Shown: positions 1 through 10,783 of the stretch, piece after piece
Numbering within the stretch: position 1 is the stretch's first letter
Layout of the letters: the number at the start of each line of letters is the position of its first letter
Source of the DNA: Nematostella vectensis
Taxonomy: Eukaryota; Cnidaria; Anthozoa; Actiniaria; Edwardsiidae
Reading direction: 5' to 3'
NCBI RefSeq assembly: GCF_932526225.1
Contig: NC_064048.1
Location: forward strand, 149,340-213,339
Length of the DNA stretch: 64,000 nucleotides
Translations under genes and position numbers: made by a program
Notes under the pieces: model-generated
Databases searched by the model: none
Told to the model about the DNA's origin: nothing
What the model saw: only the letters and a program-made list of their open reading frames with translations

Positions 1-896
1 TACAAATAACTTCAACTACTAAGAACGGCGATGCACCACCACGCATAGAATCAGAAAAAAAACTCCCCTTTCCTGCCGGAGGATAGAACCTCCTGATTCT
101 GTTTTTTTTTTTGGCAGAGTCGAATTCCACTTTTTGGTGTACTGATTTCGGTTAGAATAACACTGGACAATGACCGCAATGCATCATGGGAGTAAACCAA
201 AATTGGGCGTGAAACATAGCTCCCGCCAAAACACAAGAAATTGTTATAAGTCTTTTGCCAAGTCAAGCCCGCCAAACAAAACATGCTCCATGGCATTCAT
301 CTATTTATCAAAGTCCGCTGAAGGACGATTTTGGCCTTGGCAAAAAAACAGAGAATCGTTTCCAAAGCTCCAACACTTCTGTCAGTCCGTCGCCATATTG
401 TAACATTCAAGAAAGACAGAAGGCCTGCGTATCAAGTTTCTTTTTGATAACGCGGATTTGAAATATCGTGGGACTTAATGATGTCCTAAGTACTTTGTCA
501 CGATTCTCTCTTCCAACTGGCAAGCTCGGAGCCTGCAAGTAAGGTAAGCACAATTTAGATGTTAGCGGGAAAAACGGTTTAACCCGCTACGATCGAAATA
601 TCGGGCGACTGAGCTAACAGCTGTGAAAAAACCGAACACAGGGAGCTCGAAGAAGGGCTGCTCGGCAAGAGGGGTAGCGTTACATATCTATAATTCCCTT
701 TTTTCTTATTCACAACGAATACAAACACGACAATTCTCATAATGTGTCATATTAAACAGGGATGCATCACAAAAAAAACATCACTGAAAAATAGCTTTTT
801 ATACATGTAAAATTTCTTTCAATTCTGGATTAATAAACTTTATCAACTATTGTTGATAATACAGTAGCAGCTATTGTTTCAATTACAATCCAGTGA
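1..896. other. Non-coding stretch, nothing recognised
   Basis: AT-rich sequence with short ORFs only and no coding signature I can support. A purine tract near 55 and a T-tract near 105 flank a short imperfect inverted repeat (AGAATCAG / CTGATTCT). Confidence 0.5.
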
Positions 897-1452
897 TGCA
901 CTAGTCAATAGAAACATCACCCCAGTGGTCCTGAGGGTGATTATACTTTCACCCACTACAAAACAAAGAAAAGCCCCCACCCCCTTGGTACAAAACTGAA
1001 GTCAAATGCCCCTACCCCTCAAACTATAGAGAGGACAAATACCTGACGTCAAATCCTTTGAAATAACTCTTAATTCTTCAAAGCGCCAGTACACTTCAGT
1101 GAGTTTATTTCTAATAATTACTATAAATATACCTATATACTATAAAGACAACAGTTATCAAAACAATAATAACAATATAATTTCCAATATTACTTATAAT
1201 TCATATTTCTTTATTTCGCTATAAAGCTATGAAGCTTGCCACAAGCTCATACATTGCAATTGCTTGCTACATGACTATTGCAAAGTACATTTGTGAAGTT
1301 ATTCATTTGTCCCCATGGTAGGGAAAAGTAAAAAAATTGTCAATTCACCCAACCCCTCCAGACAGATTCTTGTTCAAAATTGTTCTAAACCTTCACATTA
1401 ACCCCACACTTCCCCGAGACCATGGGGGTGGGGGTTTCAAATGACAAGTGCA
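897..1452. mobile_element. MITE, family with TGCACTAGTCAAT-type inverted ends
   Basis: The left end reads TGCACTAGTCAATAGAAAC and the right end ends in TTTCAAATGACAAGTGCA, which is its imperfect reverse complement. C-rich then G-rich runs lie just inside each end. A shorter relative with the same ends sits at 33,706-33,893. There is no ORF for a transposase, so this is a non-autonomous DNA transposon. A target-site duplication is not clear. The superfamily cannot be named from this copy alone. Confidence 0.6.
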
Positions 1453-3492
1453 TAAAATTAAGTATTAGGGAGAGGGAAGGAGAGAGGGGCACCACCCATC
1501 CTTCTCTGTCTACCTTGGATCTGCCAATGATATGTGCCAATGATGATATATTATTATTCCATATTCAATTGCCATTCAAATCAGACACATACCCAAACAC
1601 ACAACCAACCCACACAACACACTCACAATTTTGTAATATGGAAAGTGTATTATAGTTACATCAATGAAAACAATTTAAAATAACCTGAAGTAACTCTTAC
1701 TGGATCTCTGCGGTCTTTATTAGAATTCAAGTATTTCTACACTTCAAAACAACTGAAAAACAATTGTAATTGTAGGGTTTAAAGGAATTCCCTTGACATA
1801 TTGACCTTAGAACATATTACGTCACACTCAGATCCATTTAGTACTCTTTCAAAACTAACAATGAAAAACGCACACTTCGAAAAAATTCATTCTGGGAGGT
1901 TGTGCAACTTATACTTATACCAGTGCTTATATAAAGTATATATACATGGTTAATGATTAATAAATACCCTAACAACTGGGCAACCACTCATGTACAGTGT
2001 ATGAACTAGAAGGATAAGTATAACCAATGCAATAATACCATCAGCCATTCATATGATAATAGCTTCTATGGAAAAAAAACTACTATACATGAGGAATATA
2101 TCACTATACTATACTTAAAAAATAGGTACGCAAAGCGTACTTGGACATGCAGAATGGACTCAGACATAGAAGTTGGATGATAAAAAGTGAATTATCTGGA
2201 AGCATTTCGGAAAAAAAATACCCACTCCAAAGTTATAATGCATGAAGCAAAGCTCATGTATCAATGCTACGCCGAGGGTAGGGACAACATATTTGTCAAT
2301 AAGAAATTCTCCACCTCAGCCCGGGAGAGCACTCGACAAGAGTTAAAATTAAATTAGCTAAATTTCTCTCAAAAGGATAATTTGTGTAACAGAATTGATT
2401 AGATTTAAGTAATATAAATCAATTTTTGATAAACGTCTTTTTAATAGTAAACTAGACCCTGCGCGCAGGGTTGACTGGGATACCTGAGATCTGCAACTTG
2501 TTTGTGTGACATGTATGACAAAGATTTTACTGCCTACTTTGGATATAATAAAAAATATATATAATCTTGTTTTTTATTGTAAATGCCATATCACAACACT
2601 GATTGGGGCAAGAAAGGTAAGAGCATTATCTCTTCAGGTGTGGGATGGACTTGAGGTGTGCTCCAGGAAAGTAGACAGGGCTGATTGTCCTATCTTGCAA
2701 TACTATCCCCATATCAGAGGTAGCACCAAAATAACATTAAGGAAAGCTGAGAATGTGTTTTAAAATTGTTATTTCTTAAACATTTCTTTGGTTCACTGCC
2801 CTCAATGTGCTATCACTTAGGGGTAAATTTATTTTAAAACCCAAAGTAAGTCCTATTGTATTAACAATATAATTTTATTGAAATGTATTATATTATTTAT
2901 GTAAGTTACAAGTAAACAACAATATTTATTTATTTTGAATTCAAATGAGAGGGCTATAGAATATCCAGACTTGATTGAAATTTATAAAGCATAAACATAT
3001 TTACAAGATCAACAACACTACAAAAATATTACAAATCTCAAGATTTTATTGAAATGTTCCATAAAAACAAAATGACATTCAATGAGGGATAAAGGTATTT
3101 CAGGGAAATTAAAAAACTTAAGCTTATCTAAAGGAAGCACCAAAGTACCAAAATAATTTTCATAGATTTACACTTACATGACTTACAACACCTATGCTGT
3201 ACTTTATTAAAATCGACATGGTTAAAATGATGAGATTCAATGAGAGAGATCAAGATATTTTATAGTAAGAAAATAAAATTCATCTTAGGGTAGCCGGTCA
3301 AGTGTCCAATGTAAAGTAGATTAATAGACAAAGCGATTTGTAGGAGACGATTTTCATCAATTGTTTCAAACTACTTCCACTTCAAAATAGATTAAGCAAT
3401 CAAGGTAAATACCTCGAGTCCATTCATGAGTGTCCAGAGCACATTTAGTTACGTCTTGAAAGTAAGCTGTATGAGTCAAAAGCAGGCAGCAC
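1453..3492. other. Non-coding stretch
   Basis: About 2 kb of AT-rich sequence. An 85-codon ORF at 2506-2763 has no recognisable domain or splice context. Loosely similar segments near 3000-3110 and 3190-3260 may be old duplicates. I see no gene here. Confidence 0.5.
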
Positions 3493-4639
3493 TTAAAGGG
3501 GCCGTATGACGCCTTCTCGCTACAATTATTAGAAAGAGCATCGTTTGATATACTCTTGGTGAAAAAAATAGCTCAAAACTCCAACAGGAAAGGTGTAAAA
3601 AGTGACAATAAAGCCCGTATAAAACGTTCGAAAATCGGCGGCCATTGCTTGAGCTAGCTGGATTTGGAGAACACTTATGACGTCACTTGTCACCAACAAG
3701 TCGGCTCATTACATTCAGAACCCTTGGCAAATAGACGTGTATACTTGGTGTCTGACCTCCAAACATCAATATGGAGCGGTTATGGGAAGAAAGGCGGGCC
3801 TGTTTTTAAATTTGATTACCTGACCGAGATCCAGAAGAAACCTTTCGCATTCTAAACCCCTGGAAGCCGAAGAAAACTGCCTTGAATTACGAGCGTCAGC
3901 TATAAGAAGCGATCGTCTGCCTACCACGTGCGTAAATTCAACACGAAAGGAATCAACAAGTCCACCTCTACAAGGTGAGTATTCTATCGGATCCATGCTG
4001 CATTTGAATCAATGGTGCTATTTAAAACAAAGAACTCAATTCTAGTTCTTGCTCTTTGTTCAATTATTTAACGAGCGTCACAAAACAAAGATAAGTAACC
4101 GTACAACACACAACAAGAAGAGATGACTCGATTAACAAAATGGCGGCAGACTCCTCTACACTAACCATGACAAATTTTCCAAAAATATTATATCATTTTA
4201 ATCCAAAAAACTATAGAATAAGAATAAGTGGAATTAATAGCTCTATGGTTGAGAGAACGATTGATTATTATGGAATAGACCATAGCTAGGATGGCTTGGA
4301 TATGCGCGAATTTTGATCGAGTGAGAATTGTTTTGTTATTGTGAATTACAAATGTTTTTTTACCGCACGCGTTATTGATAAATTTCTTCTACTTATTATT
4401 TGTTCATCAATACTGCTATTTAAGCCTTCAAAGTGGGAGTCTCTATATAGAGTTTTTGGTTTAGATTCTACTAGGTTAGGTATGAGTTATACACCATAAA
4501 AGTTAAACTTATAAGTAACTTAAATAAGCTTAATGTACTAACTAAACAGCTCACTGCATTTGTACTAATAGTCGCACTTATAATTTTTATTTAAGTTAGT
4601 TCTCTATTTCTCTATCTCTATTTTGGAGTGCACTTGAGT

Positions 4640-4985
4640 GGTTTTCTATAAAGGGAAATAAGAATTGACCATTACACTCTTGAAAAAACATTCTCGTCAA
4701 TGTGACACCTTGAACTTTGACAGCCTTTTTCACACCAAGTTTTAGTATTTTGTTAACTTTCACACTGCATATTTAATATTATTGAATGAGTGCTTGCTTG
4801 ATCCATTTGGAGGGGCCAATACAATTCATAATTACATCGCAGTAAAATTTGACATATTTTTAATCTTATTAAAAAAAAAATCTAGAGACACCAAAATCCC
4901 CTCTAAAACTACCCCTATCAGTCAACAGAAAAAGGTGTTAAATGCTGGCTCCGCTTTTAGGCAGCGTCTAAATCTATATATTATA
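4640..4985. repeat. Dispersed repeat inside copy 1
   Basis: About 345 bp. The block containing GAGTGCTTGCTTGATCCATT and the near-palindrome TTTAGGCAGCGTCTAAAT recurs in reverse orientation at about 35,745-36,005. The short palindrome recurs again at 48,729-48,746 (TTTAGGCAGTGCCTAAAT). It is absent from the equivalent place in transposon copy 2, so it was probably a separate insertion or replacement. Confidence 0.55.
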
Positions 4986-5492
4986 ACTAAACTTACTGAA
5001 TATTTGAATCCACAAAGCTGCTTTGTCATGATGTTCGTCATGAATGAATTCTTTCAAGTCCAGCTATTTCTTTTGTTCTAAATTTAGATGAAGCAAGGCT
5101 AGTGTAGTTTTAGGACAAGTGCAAGAAATCGAAAACAACCAATTTTTCAATTATAGTAAAGTATTGCAGAGCTGTACTTTCACTTTCGGGCTTTCATTTC
5201 AAAGGGGTGCCTTTCAAAATCGAAATGGCGCGCACTCGTAAAAAGGCGCTGTACAAACATGAAGGAAACAACTAACTTTTTCCCGTAAAGTTTTTATTTT
5301 TTTCTTACCGGACATTGCACTTTTCTTCATATTGTGTCAAACAACTGAGATATACATTATTTAAGTTCCCATCGTTCTTCTGAGCTCGTAAGATCGTATT
5401 TTTAACTCTCCATCATGCAGTTTGTTTTGGGTTATTCCCAAAGTCAAGACGGTTGTTACTTGGCTTTAGTCTTTCTGTTTCAGGGCTTTCTC

Positions 5493-5860
5493 CTTTGTAC
5501 TTTGTAATCTTTGTTTATCGAGGGTAGCATATTTAACCGAATATACAGTTTTCTAACATATGGCCCTCGGTTAGTAAGCACTGTCACTGGGGGTGGTCAC
5601 TGCCAGAGGGTTTATTGCGTCCCCAGTGGTTCTTTTACGTCCCTTCGGTTCAGGTTAGTATAGTGCAGCTTGAAGAGACGGGACCTCCGGTTTAGTGTCC
5701 TTATCCGAGAAGACTGGAAACACGGGAGAATAACTTCAACTCACTTGTGACAAATTCGATTCAAGGCATGAACCCCGAAAAATCTCCAGTTTGAGCCAGG
5801 ATTCGAACCTGGGCCACAGCCGTGAGAGGCCGACGCGCTAACACACTAGGCCACCCGTGC
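5493..5860 (-). mobile_element. tRNA-derived SINE
   Basis: The minus strand starts with a tRNA-like head: a perfect Pol III B box GGTTCGAATCC (plus-strand 5799-5809) preceded by an A-box-like TGGCCTAGTG (near 5843-5852). The sequence after the T arm does not pair with the 5' end (no closing acceptor stem), so this is a tRNA-derived SINE head and not a tRNA gene. The body runs to about 5493. Transposon copy 2 preserves the empty site: its sequence passes directly from the CAGGGCTTTCTCC side to the TTCCACTTTTTAGC side. This fixes the insertion limits to within a few bases. The target duplication is very short or absent. Confidence 0.75.
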
Positions 5861-6254
5861 TTCCACTTTTTAGCTTGGTTATTCAACGTTTCAGCACGAC
5901 AGACCTCTAGCCTATCTAATTTTGGGGTACTTTCATTGAGTAAATCGTATTGCGCTGAATTCTCTGGCTAAATCCTCATCCCACTCTCTGTGCATGCTGT
6001 GATTTTTTTGCGACTCAGAGCGAGGCATCCCATCCCATAGCTTGATTTTAGGGACAAGTGACATCACAGCGTTCGATCGTTCGATTCCAACTGAATAACG
6101 GCGGCCAAAAATCGCTGTATTTCAGGTTTAAACAAAACATACTTCAACTCGATATTTCACTTGGAGCGTTTCGAACCTGATAGTTGAACGCTTAATCTTT
6201 ACTTTCCGCGCGAGAGGACGTTTTTTTAAGAACCTCGTCATACGGCCCCTTTAA

Positions 6255-7330
6255 CTTAATTCTTATCTTGAGCCGCGTGTCTCGCACTCGGGTCGCAAAT
6301 GTAAACACGAGTAAATACAGCGAAATCAATCCAAGCTGAGATGATTTTACAAAATAACTTGGTAGAAATTGAGGCTATGGTTAAATATGCAGTTAATTAA
6401 TCGCGAATAGGGCCTTCAACTGCACAAATGACATGAGCTGGAATCTCAAATTCAAGATGGCGGCCATGACACAGTTTTAAATTATCCAAAAGTTTTTGGT
6501 AACTAGCAGTTGCGATGACGTAGGACAGTAGGCTAGATACTTCGTGTAAGAAAAAGGCTTCAGTAAGGTCGTAATCAATACACTAAAGAAAGAAGTATCG
6601 CCTGTGGCGTTAGAGTTCTTGGGAATTGCATTGTGCAAATCGCGAGACGACAGAAAAACAGTTGCATTTTATGACTGGGCTACCACAGGTATTCCAGTAA
6701 AGATTAGCTTGCTTCCTGTAAATACATGAAAAAGAAAATAGTATTTAGTACTAAAATAGTATAATTTAGTACTTATTTAGTGATTATTTAGAAATATTTG
6801 GGGTGTGAAGCAGATGTAAGTTTCGAGGCATGATCAAACTAGTTTAAGCTTCACGCCTTAGCTGTTTATCTTTAAATTGTACTAAATTGTACTATTTAGT
6901 AAAAAATAGTATTAATTTTTTTAAAGGATTAACAGGAAGACTCTAATTACATTACATTACATTACATGTTTTACTTTGTTTGGCATTTTCACAAACTTGG
7001 AAGTAGTTTGATTCATGAGTAACAATAACCAAACGGTTTGGTACTTTTTACATTTTTTCCAGTAAATAAGACACTTCAAATGTTTCTTTTGGTCTTTTGG
7101 AGACATGAGTGAAAATAAGAAGACTATAAACACCAGTACCCTGGTCCCAGGGTGAAGATTCTGCGTTCTTGAACAGAGTTTACAGCCTTTTTTCAGTATT
7201 TCAGTGGTACTGTGTATTGTCTTATTTTGCTCTATTCTTGTCATTTGAAAATTAGTCTTATCACTCAATTTTGCTAGTCCAAAAGGCGGAGCTAAGGGCC
7301 TCCTATGATCAGATGACTGCACGTTTTCGC
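6255..7330. other. Non-coding stretch with AT foldback
   Basis: No convincing gene. At 6736-6915 an AT-rich inverted arrangement of TAGTACTAAA-like words forms a loose foldback. A (TTACA)n-like microsatellite lies at about 6947-6967. A 121-codon minus ORF at 6957-7322 has no recognised domain. Confidence 0.4.
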
Positions 7331-7807
7331 TGCCAGTGTGATTAGTTCTGGTTCAAGATGTTGCTAAATGAGGTGCTAAATTCACTGACCCAATGATAGG
7401 AGACCTCAAAGTTGATTTATAGAACTATGACTGGTATGGCATGACAAAAGGGTGTAGACTCAGAAAAACACAAATCAAGAGTAGAATCACTGAGGCGATA
7501 TGAACTACCACTGAAATACTGAAAGAAGACTGTAAACACAGAATATTCACCATGGGACCTGCATTCGAACATTAGTTCAATCAATGTCTTTCGCAGACTC
7601 TAGTCATCCAACAACTTAAACGGCTGTGACCATTTGAACATATTCCAGTCAATGTTTCTTTTGGTCTTTTGCAGTCATAATAATTGACAGTAAATGTATT
7701 TAGCCAAAGGAAACTTGATGATGAGTAAGAATAACTTATACGGTTGTGACCATTCCAACATAAGTTCAGTCAATAAGACTTTTGCATATGATAAAGTTCA
7801 CTTTGGT
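7331..7807. other. Degenerate duplicated sequence
   Basis: Words such as TGTTTCTTTTGGTCTTTTG (7080 and 7649) and pieces around CGGTTGTGACCATT recur imperfectly between 7000 and 7800, suggesting old internal duplication. No gene is seen. Confidence 0.35.
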
Positions 7808-8480
7808 TCAATTGAAGAAATTCTGTTGTTTCTGGTGTATTTTGATGTTATCCAGAAACAACAGTTTTTCAGTGATATTATATGTGTCAATGTCATTTGG
7901 ATTGTATGGATTAATCAAACGCTGCAGGACATCATCTCGCAGTGTCAAGTAGATCCTGTTGCCAGCTGCAGTAACTACAGTGAGACTTCTTTCTTTGTAG
8001 CACAGCTGGAGGAGCGCATCTTGTGATGGCAATGCTCGCAGGTTACTATTTGACCAGGAGTTTGAATGATTCGTCTGGCACAATGGCTTCATACTTTGAA
8101 ATTCTCAATCTTTTCTATGCTGCTGATGTTTTCAACTTCCACTGTGGTATCCTCTTGAGGATCTGGAATTTCTTGGAGCTTAATATTCTTCAATTAGGCA
8201 TCCTCCGCAACACGGATAAGAGAATTTGTAGTTGTTGTAAGCTTTCTTACTCCATTCCAGTACCGGATGCTAAGGTTGGAGAACTTGTAGATGCTTCCTT
8301 CCCTTACCAATGCAATAGCATCATTCCAGATGTAAAGAATGATTTGTCCAGTGTTGTCGGCAATCTGGCATTCATGATTTCCCTTGTCCAACAATTTTTG
8401 TCTCACCCAATTGCAGGACTTTTGCGATTGAGGAAATGTTGTCTTCAGGAGAGTTATCAAGGTTAGCTAAATTCACCATT
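7808..8480 (-). pseudogene. RPA-like OB-fold ssDNA-binding protein, broken
   Basis: The minus strand holds pieces of a replication-protein-A-like gene. An upstream segment (about 8194-8460) contains an OB-fold-like strand pattern with CQIADNTGQIILYIWND. A downstream segment (7808-8092) contains YLTLRDDVLQRLI and an acidic segment before KLLFLDN, as in C-terminal RPA1 OB folds of transposon origin. Between them a Cys pair and a second Cys (CEHC, then SSSC near 8000) look like the RPA zinc ribbon. The two segments lie in different frames and are separated by stops, so the gene is dead. Helitrons of several lineages are known to carry RPA genes. Its position on the same strand, downstream of the Helentron helicase and endonuclease, fits that. 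Confidence 0.6.
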
Positions 8481-8758
8481 GTTGGTGTATTAACTTCGAA
8501 AAACTGAAAGGAACATTCCAGGCATTTGGTGTTTCAACATGGGTTATGTCATTAACCACTATTCTTTAGTTGTCTGCTGCTTTAGTGGATCTGGTAATTT
8601 TCACTGGTGTTCTTGTGGTTTCTTGTCATATAGGATTTTGCGCTTGGAAGAGAAATAGCAAAGTGCAGATTGTGTTGACTTTTCTCCTTGAATTATGAAT
8701 GTACCATAGTTTCTTTTTCTGGGGAATAATTCTGTACATATCCTACTAAACTCTGAAT

Positions 8759-8922
8759 TCAGTTACTGGTTCCATTTGATGATTGAGTAGTTACGGTTGC
8801 AGTAACCCCACTTTTGGCTGTACTAACTGGAGGTGTATTGGAGGATGGAGTAGTTACGGTTTCAGTAACCCTACTTTTTGCTTTATTAACTGCAGGTGTA
8901 GTGGAGGATGGAGTAGTTACAG
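8759..8922 (-). pseudogene. Ser/Thr-Pro repeat coding remnant
   Basis: The minus frame reads about 22-residue repeats built on TVTTPSS...TPxVxxAKSxVT, two full copies plus a partial one, which correspond to a 66-bp DNA repeat. It is interrupted by the MITE at 8929-9500. It may be a low-complexity linker belonging to the Helentron-associated RPA gene on the same strand, or an unrelated tandem repeat. Confidence 0.35.
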
Positions 8923-8928
8923 TTTCAG

Positions 8929-9500
8929 CAGGGCTTCTGGAATTACGCGCTTGTGCGGAAGCGCTTAATTTGGCTTTCTCCGCGTAATCCCGCGTAATTT
9001 GGCTAAATTTTAAAAGACAAACATTTAAGTGCACAGCTGATGTGTTCTTTAAGGATTCTTACCTCTATTTCTCGTAAAAAAAGACAGATATTCTTCGTAA
9101 GAGTGCGATATTTCGAACTGAATTTCGAAAACAAATAAAATGACTAGGCAATCTTTGCTAAACCGCGAAAACCTAGGACTAATAATAAAATACCTTTTTT
9201 AATTGGCTGGTGGCTAGGAGCCAATGAAAACTCGCCTAACATATTTTCGCGCAAAAAAATAAACCTTTTCCAGTTATTTCGTGCTTTCCTTCGGTACAAA
9301 ATGTAGTTTGGGCGTAACAGTTGATGTTTCTTGTAATTTAGCGCTAATTTAGTAAAGAATCCTGCAAAATTTTTATTTTTATAGAAAAATGTATTGCAGA
9401 ATCCCGCGTAATTTAGCGCGTAATGATCGATTTTCCGCGTAATTTAGCAAAGAATCCCGCGTAATTTTGCGTTTTTTTCCGCGTAATTCCAGAAGCCCTG
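8929..9500. mobile_element. MITE, 572 bp, with 6-bp target duplication
   Basis: The left end begins CAGGGCTTCTGGAATTACG and the right end finishes CGTAATTCCAGAAGCCCTG, a perfect terminal inverted repeat of about 21 bp. TTTCAG flanks it on both sides (8923-8928 and 9501-9506) as the target-site duplication. The interior has several CCGCGTAATTTRGC-like subterminal motifs, probably transposase binding sites. No ORF. The CAGGG start resembles hAT ends, but hAT makes 8-bp duplications, so the superfamily is left open. Confidence 0.85.
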
Positions 9501-9658
9501 TTTCAGGGCGTGAGGCACTAGTTTAGGCTGTTTTCTTGCTATTCTTCTTGTTGGATGACATGGCAACAGCTGAGAAAAATGGGAAAGAATTATACTTGTT
9601 ATCAAAGTATTGTTTACGAAGGTCTTATAGAAAGAGATGGAATTAATTTACTGGAATA

Positions 9659-9832
9659 GAGCGGATCTCGTATGACTATGAAAATTGCCTTACCGCGCTG
9701 CGTCTGTGACTGTGCCGCGACTACGACACTTTATTGGCTTTTTCTGTATTTGTAGATGGCCATGTTTCGCGCCGTGTCCGTGACCGTGCCGCACTGGTGG
9801 TGGCACTTTTCACAGTCATGCGAAATCCGCTC
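9659..9832. mobile_element. Small MITE, 174 bp
   Basis: Inverted ends of about 26 bp: GAGCGGATCTCGTATGACTA on the left and the complement of GAGCGGATTTCGCATGACTG on the right, with a short GC-rich centre. No coding capacity. Confidence 0.7.
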
Positions 9833-9983
9833 TTTGTTTAGTTATGGTACTTACCTGTTGCATACCATATTTGGGGAAAATATGGATTAAATTGATAATA
9901 AACTGTAATTTCATTTTGTGCAAATTGTGGTGCTAATATATTGCTTAAAGAAATGCATGACACATTCTGTACAGGGAGGATAA

Positions 9984-10783
9984 TTATCGAATTTCATGCT
10001 TATTAACTGCTAAGTATATTGCCTTGTGATAACTATAATATGTTTCTGCAACACCTGTGGTTGTTGCCTGTAGAGGTAAATTGCTACAAATGTGGTCTGT
10101 GATTGTTCTTTTATCAGTTGTATATTCATGTATGTGAATGTTGATGATAAGTTGTATATTCATGTATGTGAATGTTGATGATAAATTGATTGTTCAAACA
10201 TCATTTCTAGTGTATTTTGAGACTGTAAAGGCTGTAACAAGTTCATATTAAAATCACCCAACACTATTGCATATTTTGATTGTTCCAGCAATGCAATGAG
10301 TTCTGAAACAGCCAAATACAAGTTCTGAAAAGTTACTCTGGGAGATTTGAAAACGCCTGCAATAGTTAGATTGTTATAATCATTCAGCTTAGCAATAACG
10401 ATTTCAACACCATGTAGGCTATTTTTCTTTGGATAACCCAAAGCAAATATTTCTCGACTATAGATTGCCATACCATAGCTAGGTCTTATTCCTGGTTTCG
10501 TAGTATCGTCACTCCTAAAAAGGGAAAAGTTTTCTATTTGATATAATAAATCATTATCCCAAGATGCGAATCTAGTTTTGCAAACAATGTTACAGTCAGA
10601 GGCTAGCAAAATATAATCACTTTTGAAGTCTTCAAAGTGATAGTGCAATGACTGTGTATTGAGAAAAGTGAGTTTCAATTTGTCATCACCAATGTTATAA
10701 ATAATATTCAAACAAAGTGAAAGGGATGCCTCATGTCTTAGACGATACATTTCACTTTTAACTCTGGGGTTTATCAAATTCAA
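9984..10783 (-). pseudogene. Helentron AP-type endonuclease domain
   Basis: The minus ORF at 10,160-10,783 opens with LTFLNTQSLHYHF and contains VLGDFNMNLL, matching the first and the GDFN motifs of APE-type endonucleases. The remainder, with TTDKRTITDHI and a YYSYHKAI segment in the place of the usual SDH motif, is in another frame and reaches a stop at about 9984. The frame break coincides with a 34-bp direct duplication (about 10,118-10,186). An endonuclease fused after or next to a PIF1 helicase is the hallmark of the Helentron branch of Helitrons. It lies immediately downstream of the helicase remnant on the same strand. Confidence 0.75.
10118..10186. repeat. 34-bp direct duplication
   Basis: Two nearly identical copies of a 34-bp sequence starting GTTGTATATTCATGTATGTG lie back to back. 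34 is not a multiple of three, so the duplication alone shifts the endonuclease reading frame. Confidence 0.8.

Larger units (their letters stand above)
3497..6250. mobile_element. TTAA-type DNA transposon, non-autonomous, copy 1
   Basis: The termini are a 15-bp inverted repeat: AGGGGCCGTATGACG at the left, CGTCATACGGCCCCT at the right. Each is flanked directly by TTAA (3493-3496 and 6251-6254), the target-site duplication of piggyBac and Kolobok elements. No transposase ORF is visible, so this 2.75-kb copy is probably non-autonomous. A second copy lies inverted at 52,864-61,705. Comparison of the two shows that copy 1 carries a SINE (about 5493-5860) and a different 0.36-kb block (about 4625-4984) in place of about 1.06 kb of copy 2. 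A sequence around 3766-3996 is well conserved between copies and contains a good splice donor (AAG|GTGAGT near 3972, plus strand), so it may be a leftover exon of a parental element. Confidence 0.85.

Noticed and set aside
3766-3996. 76-codon minus ORF conserved in both TTAA transposon copies
   Set aside because: Copy 2 has a stop in it, and a splice donor on the opposite strand explains conservation at least as well. Noted under the transposon only.
5790-5865. tRNA gene on the minus strand
   Set aside because: The A and B boxes are present but the acceptor stem does not close. The sequence continues as a SINE body, and the empty site is known from transposon copy 2.
8023-8466. 147-codon plus ORF
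   Set aside because: It is the antisense of the RPA-like remnant, which carries the recognisable pattern.
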